A program made the translations under genes and the position numbers. A DNA stretch of 64,000 nt from Mycolicibacterium xanthum (GTDB lineage: Bacteria > Actinomycetota > Actinomycetes > Mycobacteriales > Mycobacteriaceae). Of the stretch, positions 42,019-49,834 are shown piece by piece. The first letter of the stretch is position 1. Each line of letters starts with the position of its first letter. Location: NCBI RefSeq assembly GCF_019710635.1, contig NZ_JAIFZS010000044.1, forward strand, positions 44,466 to 108,465, written 5' to 3'. Below the pieces are notes generated by a model. It had not been told where the DNA came from. It searched no databases and was given only the letters and a program-made list of their open reading frames with translations.

Positions 42019-42720
42019 ATGGACAGTGGTGTGGGCTCCCCCCGGGTGCTCGTGGTCGACGACGATCCCGACGTCCTGGCCTCGCTGGAGCGCGGCCTGC
42101 GGCTGTCCGGGTTCGAGGTGTTCACCGCGGTGGACGGGGCCGAGGCGCTGCGCAGCGCGACCGAGACCCGCCCCGACGCGATCGTGCTCGACATCAACAT
42201 GCCGGTTCTCGACGGTGTGTCCGTGGTGACCGCGCTGCGCGCGATGGACAACGACGTGCCGGTCTGCGTGCTCTCGGCCCGGTCCTCGGTCGACGACCGG
42301 GTGGCCGGCCTGGAGGCCGGCGCCGACGACTACCTGGTGAAACCGTTCGTGCTGGCCGAGCTGGTGGCCAGGGTCAAGGCGCTGCTGCGCCGACGCGGCG
42401 CGACCGCGACGTTCTCCTCGGAGACCATCACCGTCGGTCCGCTGGAGGTGGACATCCCCGGCCGGCGCGCTCGCGTCGAGGGCGTGGACGTCGACCTGAC
42501 CAAGCGGGAGTTCGATCTGCTGGCGGTGCTCGCCGAGCACAAGACCGCGGTGCTGTCCCGCGCGCAGCTGCTGGAGCTGGTCTGGGGCTACGACTTCGCC
42601 GCCGACACCAACGTCGTCGACGTGTTCATCGGCTACCTGCGGCGCAAGCTGGAGGCCGGGGGCGCGCCACGGCTGCTGCACACCGTCCGCGGCGTGGGGT
42701 TCGTGCTCAGGCAGCAGTAG
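42019..42720 (+). CDS. prrA: two-component response regulator PrrA
   Basis: A 233-residue OmpR/PhoB-type regulator. The receiver has the acidic pocket VVDDDPD, phospho-acceptor Asp58 (VLDINMP) and Lys108 (VKPF). The C-terminal winged helix includes [16 protein letters not shown] and [15 protein letters not shown]. It is almost the same as M. tuberculosis PrrA as I remember it. The receptor kinase gene prrB, which normally follows directly, is absent: the next genes are a convergent FKBP and an SDR. The ATG at 42019 has no Shine-Dalgarno; CAAGAT lies eight bases upstream, so it may be leaderless. Confidence 0.95.
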   Translation: MDSGVGSPRVLVVDDDPDVLASLERGLRLSGFEVFTAVDGAEALRSATETRPDAIVLDINMPVLDGVSVVTALRAMDNDVPVCVLSARSSVDDRVAGLEAGADDYLVKPFVLAELVARVKALLRRRGATATFSSETITVGPLEVDIPGRRARVEGVDVDLTKREFDLLAVLAEHKTAVLSRAQLLELVWGYDFAADTNVVDVFIGYLRRKLEAGGAPRLLHTVRGVGFVLRQQ

Positions 42721-42729
42721 GCCGCCGGT

Positions 42730-42790
42730 GCCGAAACCGAACTTGTGGTCGACTCGTCGCCGATTTCACGCACATTTGTTCAGTTTCGGC
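42730..42790. terminator. interrupted inverted repeat between prrA and the FKBP gene
   Basis: GCCGAAACCGAAC (42730-42742) and GTTCAGTTTCGGC (42778-42790) pair at 12 of 13 positions around a 35-base loop. It sits just after the prrA stop and just after the convergent FKBP stop, so it could end both transcripts. Confidence 0.45.
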
Positions 42791-42802
42791 GGGTCTGACG
42801 GG

Positions 42803-43165
42803 TCAGCGGGTGCCGAGCAGGTCGATGACGAAAATGAGCGTCTTGCCCGACAGCCGGTGCCCGCCACCGGCAGGACCGTAGGCCTGCTCGGGCGGGATGG
42901 TCAGCTTGCGGCGCCCGCCGACCTTCATCCCGGGGATACCGTCCTGCCAGCCCTTGATCAGGCCGCGCAGCGGGAACTCGATCGACTGGCCGCGGTTCCA
43001 GGAGCTGTCGAACTCCTCGCCGGTGTCGTACTCGACTCCGACATAGTGCACCTCGACGTTGGCGCCGGGCACGGCCTCGGGGCCGTCGCCGACGACGAGG
43101 TCGTCGATGACGAGCTCGGTCGGTGCCGGACCGTCGGGGAAGTCGATCTCAGGTTTGGTCGCCAT
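42803..43165 (-). CDS. FKBP-type peptidyl-prolyl cis-trans isomerase
   Basis: A 120-residue single-domain FKBP. It contains VHYVGVEYDTGEEFDSSW, the RGQSIEFPL strand, LIKGWQDGIPGMKVGGRRKL and IPPEQAYG, which form the prolyl-isomerase pocket. There is no signal peptide, so it is cytosolic. The ATG is at 43163-43165. It is monocistronic and convergent with prrA. The ~200 bp upstream (43166-43366) shows no gene. Confidence 0.95.
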   Translation of the reverse strand: MATKPEIDFPDGPAPTELVIDDLVVGDGPEAVPGANVEVHYVGVEYDTGEEFDSSWNRGQSIEFPLRGLIKGWQDGIPGMKVGGRRKLTIPPEQAYGPAGGGHRLSGKTLIFVIDLLGTR

Positions 43166-43366
43166 TCGACCACCCTAAACCGCGCCGTCAACGGGCCTGC
43201 GCGAGCGGTTCCTCGTCGTCGACGCCGCTTGCGGCTGCCGGGTGGCACCAGGGTGACGACCCACCTGAACCGGGCCGAACGGCCGGACCATCAGGCACGC
43301 ATCGCGGGCACCGAAAACCATTGACGGACAACCCACGTCATGCGGAGTCGATCGTCTGAGCCGCCG

Positions 43367-44119
43367 CTAGACCGCCGGGCGCACCTCCTCGGGCTGCAGC
43401 CATTCGGTGGGCCGCAGCAACACGATCTCGGGCACGATGCAGGCCGCGGACAGGCGGGTGGTCATCCGGACCACCTCGGCGACATCGCGCGGGGTGATCA
43501 TCGCCGATGCGGCGATGCTGTCGCGGAACGGGTCCGCCATCGGGGTATCGACCAGGCCGGGACACACCGCGGTGGCGCGGATACCCGAGGTGGCCAGCTC
43601 GTCGTGCAGCGACTCGGTGAACCCGACCACGGCGGCCTTGGTCGCCGAGTACGAGGACAGCGTGGCCTCGCCGCGCTTGCCCGCGTTCGACGCGGTGTTG
43701 ACGACCTGGGCCGATCCGCGCTGCCGCACCGCCGATTTCAGCAGCCCCAGACATTTCCCGGTCAGCAGCACCACGGCCCGGATGTTGACCGCCAGCTGGT
43801 TGTCCAGGAAGTCGGCGGTGATATCGCCGACGAGTCGGTGCCCGGACACCCCGGCGTTGTTGACCAGGATGTCCAGCGACCCGAAGGTCTGGGTCTGGAA
43901 TGCGACGATCTCGTCGAGGAAGGCCTCGTCGGCCACCGAACCGGCGAGGTGGTGCACCGGTGGCCCGTCGGAGCCGGCCAGCGCGTGCGCCGCCGCGGCC
44001 AGCTTGACCGGATCGCGGGCCGCCATGGTCAGCGCGAAACCCTCCTCACGTAACGCCTGGGAGACGGCCAGACCGATGCCGCTCGACGCTCCGGTGACCA
44101 CGGCGCTGCGCGAACTCAT
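43367..44119 (-). CDS. SDR-family oxidoreductase
   Basis: A 250-residue classical short-chain dehydrogenase, with TGASSGIG, VNNAGVSG, and the catalytic Tyr/Lys in SYSATKAAV. The ending is not the usual TGQ-type, but RPTEWLQPEEVRPAV. The ATG is at 44117-44119. It is divergent from the FAD-dependent oxidoreductase, and the substrate cannot be named. Confidence 0.9.
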   Translation of the reverse strand: MSSRSAVVTGASSGIGLAVSQALREEGFALTMAARDPVKLAAAAHALAGSDGPPVHHLAGSVADEAFLDEIVAFQTQTFGSLDILVNNAGVSGHRLVGDITADFLDNQLAVNIRAVVLLTGKCLGLLKSAVRQRGSAQVVNTASNAGKRGEATLSSYSATKAAVVGFTESLHDELATSGIRATAVCPGLVDTPMADPFRDSIAASAMITPRDVAEVVRMTTRLSAACIVPEIVLLRPTEWLQPEEVRPAV

Positions 44120-44187
44120 CCGGCCATTACATCTCGGGGGCTGGGGATCCGCTCGGCGGCCGGCGGGTGGGGATGCACACTGTAGGC

Positions 44188-45774
44188 GTGTCCCCCGATC
44201 AAGACCCGGCGTACGACGCCGTCGTCGTCGGCGGCGGTCACAACGGCCTGGTCGCGGCCGCCTACCTGGCCCGCGCCGGGCGCCGCGTGCTGGTGCTGGA
44301 GCGGCTCGACCACGTGGGCGGCGCGGCCGTCTCGGCGCTGGCCTTCGACGGGGTGGCGGCCCGGTTGTCGCGCTACTCGTATCTGGTCAGCCTGTTGCCC
44401 GGCCGTATCGTCGAGGATCTCGGCGTCCGGATCCCACTGGCCCGCCGCCGGTACTCCTCCTACACCCCGGACCCGGCCACCGGCGGGGCGACCGGCCTGC
44501 TGATCGGTCCGCCGCACACCTTCGGTGCGGTCGGCGCCGCGGCCGACGAGAAGTACTTCGCGGACTTCGGCCGCCGCTGCCGGCTGGTGACGCAGCAGCT
44601 GTGGCCGACGTTGACCGAGCCGCTGCCCGTGCGCGCCGCCGTCGACCGGGTGGTGGCCGACGGCGGTGCCGATGCCACCGCCTTCTGGCGGGAGCTCACC
44701 GGCAGGCCGATCGGCCAGACCATCGCCGAGGCGGTACACAGCGATCTGGTGCGCGGGGTGCTGGCCACCGACGCACTGATCGGGACGTTCGCCGCGCTCG
44801 ACGAGCCATCCCTCGTGCAGAACGTCTGCTTCCTCTACCACTGGCTCGGCGGCGGAACGGGCGAGTGGAACGTACCGGTCGGCGGCATGGGTGCGGTGAG
44901 CGCGGCGCTGGCCGGTGCCGCCAACGGATTTGGAGCCGAGATCGTCACCGGCGCAGAGGTGTTCGCGGTCGACCCGGACGGTGAGGTGCGTTATCGCATC
45001 CGCGGCGACGAACACCGTGTGCAAGCCGGGGCGATCCTGGCCAATGTGACACCGACGACGCTGAGCCACCTGCTGGGTGAGCAACCGCCGCCGGCCGCGT
45101 CCGGAGCCCAGATCAAGGTCAACATGATGCTGACCCGGCTGCCCCGGCTGCGTGACGGTGCGGTCAGCGCCGAGCAGGCGTTCGGGGGCACCTTCCACAT
45201 CAACGAGACCTTCACCCAACTCGAATCGGCCCGGGCGCGTGCGGCCGGCGGCCAGTTGCCTGATCCCCTGCCGGCCGAGATCTACTGCCATTCGCTGACC
45301 GACCCCACCATCCTGTCCGGGGAACTGCGTACCGCCGGCGCGCAGACCCTGACGGTGTTCGGGCTGCACACCCCGCACCAGCTGACGGCCCCGGACCCGG
45401 ACCGGATGCGCTTACGGCTGACGGCTGCGGTCCTGGATTCGCTGAACTCGGTTCTCGCCGAACCGATTCAGGATGTCGTGATGAGCGACGCCTCCGGCCG
45501 TCCGTGCATCGAGGCGGCGACGACTGCCGACCTGGAGGCCACCCTGGGGATGACCGCGGGCAACATCTTCCACGGCGCACTGCAGTGGCCGTTCGCCGAG
45601 GACGACGATCCGCTGGACACGCCGGCCCGCCGCTGGGGTGTGAGCACCGGACACGCACGAATCCTGTTGTGCGGGTCGGCCGCCCGCCGTGGTGGCGCGG
45701 TCTCCGGAATCGGCGGGCACAACGCGGCGATGGCCGTGCTGGAAGGGTCGGCCACGCGCTCCCGGGGGAACTGA
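44188..45774 (+). CDS. FAD-dependent phytoene-desaturase-like oxidoreductase (Rv0897c-like)
   Basis: A 528-residue flavoprotein. The N-terminal FAD site is VVVGGGHNGLVAAAYLARAG followed by LERLDHVGGAA. The C-terminus has CGSAARRGGAVSGIGGHNA, which closes the FAD pocket as in carotenoid desaturases. It matches Rv0897c through its length; the function of that protein is unknown. CACACT at 44176-44181 lies six bases before the GTG at 44188, so a leaderless start there is preferred over ATG 44173 or GTG 44167. In this genome it is no longer next to prrB. Confidence 0.9.
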   Translation: MSPDQDPAYDAVVVGGGHNGLVAAAYLARAGRRVLVLERLDHVGGAAVSALAFDGVAARLSRYSYLVSLLPGRIVEDLGVRIPLARRRYSSYTPDPATGGATGLLIGPPHTFGAVGAAADEKYFADFGRRCRLVTQQLWPTLTEPLPVRAAVDRVVADGGADATAFWRELTGRPIGQTIAEAVHSDLVRGVLATDALIGTFAALDEPSLVQNVCFLYHWLGGGTGEWNVPVGGMGAVSAALAGAANGFGAEIVTGAEVFAVDPDGEVRYRIRGDEHRVQAGAILANVTPTTLSHLLGEQPPPAASGAQIKVNMMLTRLPRLRDGAVSAEQAFGGTFHINETFTQLESARARAAGGQLPDPLPAEIYCHSLTDPTILSGELRTAGAQTLTVFGLHTPHQLTAPDPDRMRLRLTAAVLDSLNSVLAEPIQDVVMSDASGRPCIEAATTADLEATLGMTAGNIFHGALQWPFAEDDDPLDTPARRWGVSTGHARILLCGSAARRGGAVSGIGGHNAAMAVLEGSATRSRGN

Positions 45775-45784
45775 CGATCCCGAA

Positions 45785-46426
45785 CTATTCAGTCGGCGCC
45801 GATGGCGGTGCCGGAGGTGGCGGTAGATACTCCACGAGACCCGGCGGGATGTTGGTCCCCGGCAGCGGTGCGGTACCGGGAAGTGGCTGGCCCAGCTGCG
45901 ATTCCGGCATCTGACCGAGCATTCCACCCGTCAGCCGGCCGTCGCGGTACATGTCGAGGAACCGACCGAACCACTCCAGCCGACCGAGGTCGGCGTTCTC
46001 CTCGCCCGGGGGTACGCCGAACTGGACGCCCTCGCCGGGTGCGGACGGCTCGAGGTACTGACCGAGCGTGTAGGCATTGTTGAAGATCGACAGGTTCGGC
46101 GGCGTTCCGGGTCCGGAACCGGGCGGCGACGGAACCGGTTGCTGCCCGAGGACCGTCATGGGGTCGAGCCCCGTGATTGCGGGCTGCCCGAGCAGACCCG
46201 ACCCGGCCGAACCGGTCTGGGCGAGCAGGTCGGGTCCCAGTGGTACGCCGATACCGGGTAGCGACGGCCCCACCGGCTGGGACGGGGCCACCACCGGCGC
46301 GGGCGGCACGGCGGGGGGGACGGGATCGGCCGGGTCGGCCGATGCGGATGCGGCGAAGGCGATCGCCGCCCAGGCCGTCAGCAGGCCGACCAGCACTCGT
46401 GTCGGGTACCCCATGGCGCGTCTCAT
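45785..46426 (-). CDS. secreted Pro/Gly-rich protein
   Basis: A 213-residue protein. A Sec signal peptide (MRRAMGYPTRVLVGLLTAWA up to the ASADPADP cleavage region) is followed by a low-complexity Pro/Gly chain. Toward the end there is a short ordered part around LGRLEWFGRFLDMYRDGRL. I do not recognise the family. It overlaps the upstream MspA-like porin gene by four bases, so it is probably made with the porins and may serve them at the cell surface. Confidence 0.8.
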   Translation of the reverse strand: MRRAMGYPTRVLVGLLTAWAAIAFAASASADPADPVPPAVPPAPVVAPSQPVGPSLPGIGVPLGPDLLAQTGSAGSGLLGQPAITGLDPMTVLGQQPVPSPPGSGPGTPPNLSIFNNAYTLGQYLEPSAPGEGVQFGVPPGEENADLGRLEWFGRFLDMYRDGRLTGGMLGQMPESQLGQPLPGTAPLPGTNIPPGLVEYLPPPPAPPSAPTE

Positions 46427-47109
46427 ACGGCCTTGGTGACGCCGTAGTAGGCGACCACGTCGCTGGTGTCCGCGGTGGTACTGGTCAGCGTCGCGTAGGA
46501 CCGGATGAACGACTGCCCGATACAGCCGTCGACCTTGATGTGGATGTCCTTCAGGGTGACCCGCACCGGCGCCTCTTTGAACGTCTTCTTGTCGACCGAG
46601 ACCTGCGTCACGGTACCCGGCCGCGGGTGGATCTCGACCTTGCCCGAGATCGGCGCCGACAGTCCGCCGGGGACGGGTGAACCGATCGAGGACCCCGAGG
46701 TGCCGATCCCGGCCTGGCCCAACAACCGCATCTGCTTCAATTCGGCTCCGCAGCCGATCTGGTAGCCGACATCGAGCGTGCCGCCGGTCAACTCGGTAAT
46801 GCCGTTGCCGGTTACCGCGCCGGCGAAGGTGCCGCCGACCAGGTACTCGCGCGACGATGTCGCGGTGGTCAGCGGCGCCACCGGCAGCTGGCTTTCGTCC
46901 GAGGCCACGACCGTGATCGTCCACCCGTCGGGCGTGATCACGGTGCCCGGTGCAGCCGACGCCACCACACCATTGTCCGGTGGCGGTGGTACGGGGTCGC
47001 CGGGCACCGGACCGGGCGGGGCGGGTTGCGCAGAAACCACCGGCGGCGTCGCCACCGACGCACCGACAACCAACACCCCGATGGCAAGCGCGGCAGATTG
47101 TCTCAACAT
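46423..47109 (-). CDS. MspA-family porin
   Basis: A 228-residue exported protein. A signal peptide ends near VVSAQP, followed by a Pro-rich linker of about 25 residues. The body matches MspA: SREYLVGGTFAGAV, ELTGGTLDVGYQIGCG and the C-terminal SFIRSYATLTSTTAD. Two cysteines, Cys120 and Cys196, have counterparts in the neighbouring paralogue; MspA itself has none in its mature chain. The ATG is at 47107-47109, with GGGAGG 12 bases upstream. MspA-type octamers are the outer-membrane channels of fast-growing mycobacteria. Confidence 0.9.
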   Translation of the reverse strand: MLRQSAALAIGVLVVGASVATPPVVSAQPAPPGPVPGDPVPPPPDNGVVASAAPGTVITPDGWTITVVASDESQLPVAPLTTATSSREYLVGGTFAGAVTGNGITELTGGTLDVGYQIGCGAELKQMRLLGQAGIGTSGSSIGSPVPGGLSAPISGKVEIHPRPGTVTQVSVDKKTFKEAPVRVTLKDIHIKVDGCIGQSFIRSYATLTSTTADTSDVVAYYGVTKAV

Positions 47110-47162
47110 GATGTGCTGGTGCCTCCCATCGAAGGAGCCGACGATGTCATGCGCGCCATGAG

Positions 47163-47840
47163 TCACACGGCGGTGGTGACGCCGAGATAGGTGACGACGT
47201 CGTCGGTGTTGTCGGTCGAGCTGACCAGCGTCGCATAGGAGCGGATGAAGGACTGCCCGGCGCACTGGTCGACCCTGACGCGGACACCGTTGACAGATAT
47301 CCGGGACGACGTGCCCTTGAACGACTTCTTCTCGATGGAAACGGTGTTGGTGGCACCCGGCGAGAGGTAGACCTTGCCTTCCAGGGAGGCGCCGAAGCTG
47401 AACATCGGCGCCCCAACAAGAGGAACGTTGATCGACGGGGTCATCGACCCATTGGGGCTCATCTCGTATTCCTCGTTGATGATCCCGCAGCCGATCTGCT
47501 GGCCGGCCTCCAGCGTGCCGCCGGTCAGCTGGGTCGATCCCGCGCCGGTGATCTCGGCGCTGTAGGTGCCGCTGACGAGGTACTCGCGAGAGGTGATCGC
47601 CGTCGTCAGCGGCGCGACCGGAAGGTGCGACTCGTCGCTGCCGGTCACCGTCAGATGCCAGCCGTCCGGGGTCTCGAGCACCCCGGGGGGTCCGGAGGGC
47701 ACCACGCCCGCCGGAGCGGGAAGCGGCGGACCCGGCTCTCCGGGCGGTGGGCCCGGCGCCGGCTGTGCCGATGCGGACGGTGCCACGATCCCGGGAAAGA
47801 TCACACAGCAAACGGCCAGAGCAGCAAGACGTCGTGACAT
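47163..47840 (-). CDS. MspA-family porin
   Basis: A 225-residue paralogue of the downstream porin, 53 bp away and in the same orientation. The signal peptide ends near APSASAQP, followed by a Pro/Gly linker. Conserved blocks include TSREYLVSGTYSAEI, QLTGGTLEAGQQIGCG and GQSFIRSYATLVSSTD. Cys118 and Cys193 match the cysteines of the other copy. The ATG at 47838-47840 has GAGAGG six bases upstream and is preferred over an in-frame GTG/ATG-type extension of 16 codons. Confidence 0.9.
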   Translation of the reverse strand: MSRRLAALAVCCVIFPGIVAPSASAQPAPGPPPGEPGPPLPAPAGVVPSGPPGVLETPDGWHLTVTGSDESHLPVAPLTTAITSREYLVSGTYSAEITGAGSTQLTGGTLEAGQQIGCGIINEEYEMSPNGSMTPSINVPLVGAPMFSFGASLEGKVYLSPGATNTVSIEKKSFKGTSSRISVNGVRVRVDQCAGQSFIRSYATLVSSTDNTDDVVTYLGVTTAV

Positions 47841-48144
47841 ACCGGCCTCTCGTGGCTGAATGACCAGCCTTTCGCAAATACTCGACAAGTGTCAAAACAG
47901 CCTGACGCGAGGAGTATCGTAGCGGCCGGTTTCCCAATGGTAAATGAAGAGCAAATGGCCCACGCTGGTAATACCCGGACCTCGTCACGGTTGCGGCGGC
48001 CCGCGCGCGATCCGTTATCTTTCAGTCGCGGGACGCGGCGGCGACAGCCAGGATCCGAACACCGCTGGGACCTCGATGGCCTCTGACGTCGCGGCGGGAC
48101 CGCTTTGCGGGCAGGATCGCATTGATGACCTGGGGAGGTGTCGG
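47841..48144. promoter_or_regulatory. 304-bp divergent intergenic region, porin operon versus exported-protein genes
   Basis: No gene is seen here. A TTGACA occurs on the minus strand at 47895-47890, but no convincing -10 box lies 16-18 bp downstream. GGGGAGG near 48133 is the ribosome-binding site of the rightward gene. Promoters for both directions must be here but cannot be placed with confidence. Confidence 0.4.
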
Positions 48145-48690
48145 ATGGGGTGGGCAGTCGCACGGTGGCGGCGGTTGATCGCACCCCCGACGCTCGCGCT
48201 GGGCCTCGGGTGTGCGCTCGCGGCGAGTGCGTCGGCCGATCCCGCCGACGCCGCTGGAACCGTCGATCCGGCGGCAGGCCCCGTCCAGGTGATGGCTCCG
48301 ACGACCGCCGGCGCAAACCCCGCTGCGGTGTCGGCGTGCGGCGATTTCGCGATCGTTCTCGACAGCACGTCGCTCTACTACGAGAACTTCGCCGAGGCCC
48401 TCGAGACCTACGATCAGCCCGGCTACACCGACATGATCAGGAGCAGCAACGTGCTGAGCCGGACCGCGCTGCGCCAGGGAGCGGCCGAAGCACTGTCGGC
48501 GGCGAACACGCCGGGTCTACCGCCGGAGATCGCTTCTCCGATGCGATCGTGGTCGCTGGGCGCAACCAAACTGCTGCTCAAGATGGGCCTCAGGGGAACC
48601 GGCGAGACCCTGGACACCACGGTGATGGAGATGAACGGCGACGCCTATGCCGTCCAGGAGGCCTGCGCGGCCGCCGGCACCCACGCATGA
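48145..48690 (+). CDS. exported protein of unknown function
   Basis: A 181-residue protein with a Sec signal peptide (LALGLGCALAASASADPADA). The mature part has two cysteines, in VSACGDFA and QEACAAAG, likely forming one disulphide that joins the ends of the domain. The rest is helical. I do not recognise it beyond resembling other small mycobacterial secreted proteins. GGGGAGG lies six or seven bases before the ATG at 48145; a longer frame upstream is not supported. Confidence 0.75.
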   Translation: MGWAVARWRRLIAPPTLALGLGCALAASASADPADAAGTVDPAAGPVQVMAPTTAGANPAAVSACGDFAIVLDSTSLYYENFAEALETYDQPGYTDMIRSSNVLSRTALRQGAAEALSAANTPGLPPEIASPMRSWSLGATKLLLKMGLRGTGETLDTTVMEMNGDAYAVQEACAAAGTHA

Positions 48691-48721
48691 CACCGGATCC
48701 ACTGCCCGGCCGGAGAGCCCG

Positions 48722-49408
48722 ATGAGGAAGGCGGCCGGCGGGCTGGCACTGCTGACCGTTGCGCTGGCCGGTTGCGCCTGTGCACCCGCACCGGAGACGA
48801 CGGACGCGCCCGTCGTCGCGGCTTCGTCACTGGACGGGCTGCTGCTCGACGCTGCCGAAGTCGATGCGGTGATGGGCGCCCGGCTGACACCGCTGACGCC
48901 CGTCACCGCGATGGGCGACAACCGCAACCTGCTGCCCAACCTGAACTGCCTCGGCGTCTGGCAGACCACCGAGGCGGCCGTCTACGGGGAACGCGGCACC
49001 GGCAACTGGCTGGGCGTACGCCGGCAGACACTGCGGGAGCCGGACAGCGATCAGTGGAACAGCGTCGCGGTGCAGTCCGTGGTGCTCTACGAGAGTGCGG
49101 ACACGGCACGCGACTTTTTCACCCGGTCGGCGGGCAGGTGGGCCGAGTGCACCGACCACCGCGTCAACATCACGCTCAACGACAAACCTCTCCCCCGTTG
49201 GCGCAGCGGCGAACTCGCGCAGACCGACACCCGGCTGACGATGCCGATCACCCGCGGCACCGGCGATGACGTGCGCACCTGCCAGCACGTGCTGGCGCTG
49301 GCCGCCAACGTGATCATCGACGTACAGGCGTGCAGATTCCAGAACACCCCGGTCGACCAGGCCGCCGACATCGCGACCGCCATCGAGGCCAACGTCGCGG
49401 CCGGCTAG
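48722..49408 (+). CDS. lipoprotein with PknH-type extracellular sensor domain
   Basis: A 228-residue protein. The signal peptide ends in VALAGC, a lipobox. The mature domain contains four further cysteines, in NLNCLGVWQ, WAECTDH, VRTCQHV and VQACRFQ, consistent with the two disulphides of the PknH C-terminal sensor fold, which also occurs on free lipoproteins. GGAGA lies five bases before the ATG at 48722. It probably binds an unknown ligand at the cell envelope. It follows the exported-protein gene by 31 bp. Confidence 0.83.
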   Translation: MRKAAGGLALLTVALAGCACAPAPETTDAPVVAASSLDGLLLDAAEVDAVMGARLTPLTPVTAMGDNRNLLPNLNCLGVWQTTEAAVYGERGTGNWLGVRRQTLREPDSDQWNSVAVQSVVLYESADTARDFFTRSAGRWAECTDHRVNITLNDKPLPRWRSGELAQTDTRLTMPITRGTGDDVRTCQHVLALAANVIIDVQACRFQNTPVDQAADIATAIEANVAAG

Positions 49409-49411
49409 GGC

Positions 49412-49834
49412 TCAGCTGTCCCTGAGCTTGTTCAAGATCCTGCGCAGCTCGGCCAGATCCCGGTCCGACAACACCGCCAACGCCTCGGGCGCCGGGTCGT
49501 GCACGGCGTCGATCCCCTGCACCGCCTGCCGGCCGGCATCGGTCAGTGACACCACCTTGCTGCGCCGATTGGACGGGTCGACCCGGCGGATCACCAGACC
49601 GCGGTCCTCGAGATCGTTGACGGCGACCGTGGCCGCGGGCGCATCGATCGTCGCCGCGGCGGCGATCTGCTTGACCGTCATCGGAGTCCGGTTGAGCCGC
49701 CGCAGGATCCGGATTCGGCTGAACGGTAGGCCCGACTGCTCGACGACCGCCCGTTTCCAGCTGTCACGGTTCTCGATGACGAATGCGGCCAGGTCACGCC
49801 AGACGTCGTCGCCCGCCGACCCGTCATCGGGCAT
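49412..49834 (-). CDS. MarR-family transcriptional regulator
   Basis: A 140-residue MarR-type regulator. The winged helix includes TPMTVKQIAAAATIDAPAAT and NDLEDRGLVIRRVDPSNRRS, the wing with the usual DxRxx-like basic turn. The ATG at 49832-49834 has GGAGG six bases upstream and is preferred over GTG 49840. It overlaps the MFS gene by 11 bases and is downstream of it, so the pair is a typical regulator/efflux unit. An inverted repeat over the MFS start codon is a candidate site. Confidence 0.9.
   Translation of the reverse strand: MPDDGSAGDDVWRDLAAFVIENRDSWKRAVVEQSGLPFSRIRILRRLNRTPMTVKQIAAAATIDAPAATVAVNDLEDRGLVIRRVDPSNRRSKVVSLTDAGRQAVQGIDAVHDPAPEALAVLSDRDLAELRRILNKLRDS

Noticed and set aside
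42019..42720. Possible truncation of PrrA accompanying loss of prrB
   Set aside because: The receiver and DNA-binding domains are both complete and end in the normal GVGFVLR stretch.
43166..43366. A 78-codon plus-strand frame in the FKBP/SDR gap (43123-43359)
   Set aside because: It begins inside the FKBP gene antisense, and lacks a ribosome-binding site, codon bias and recognisable motifs.
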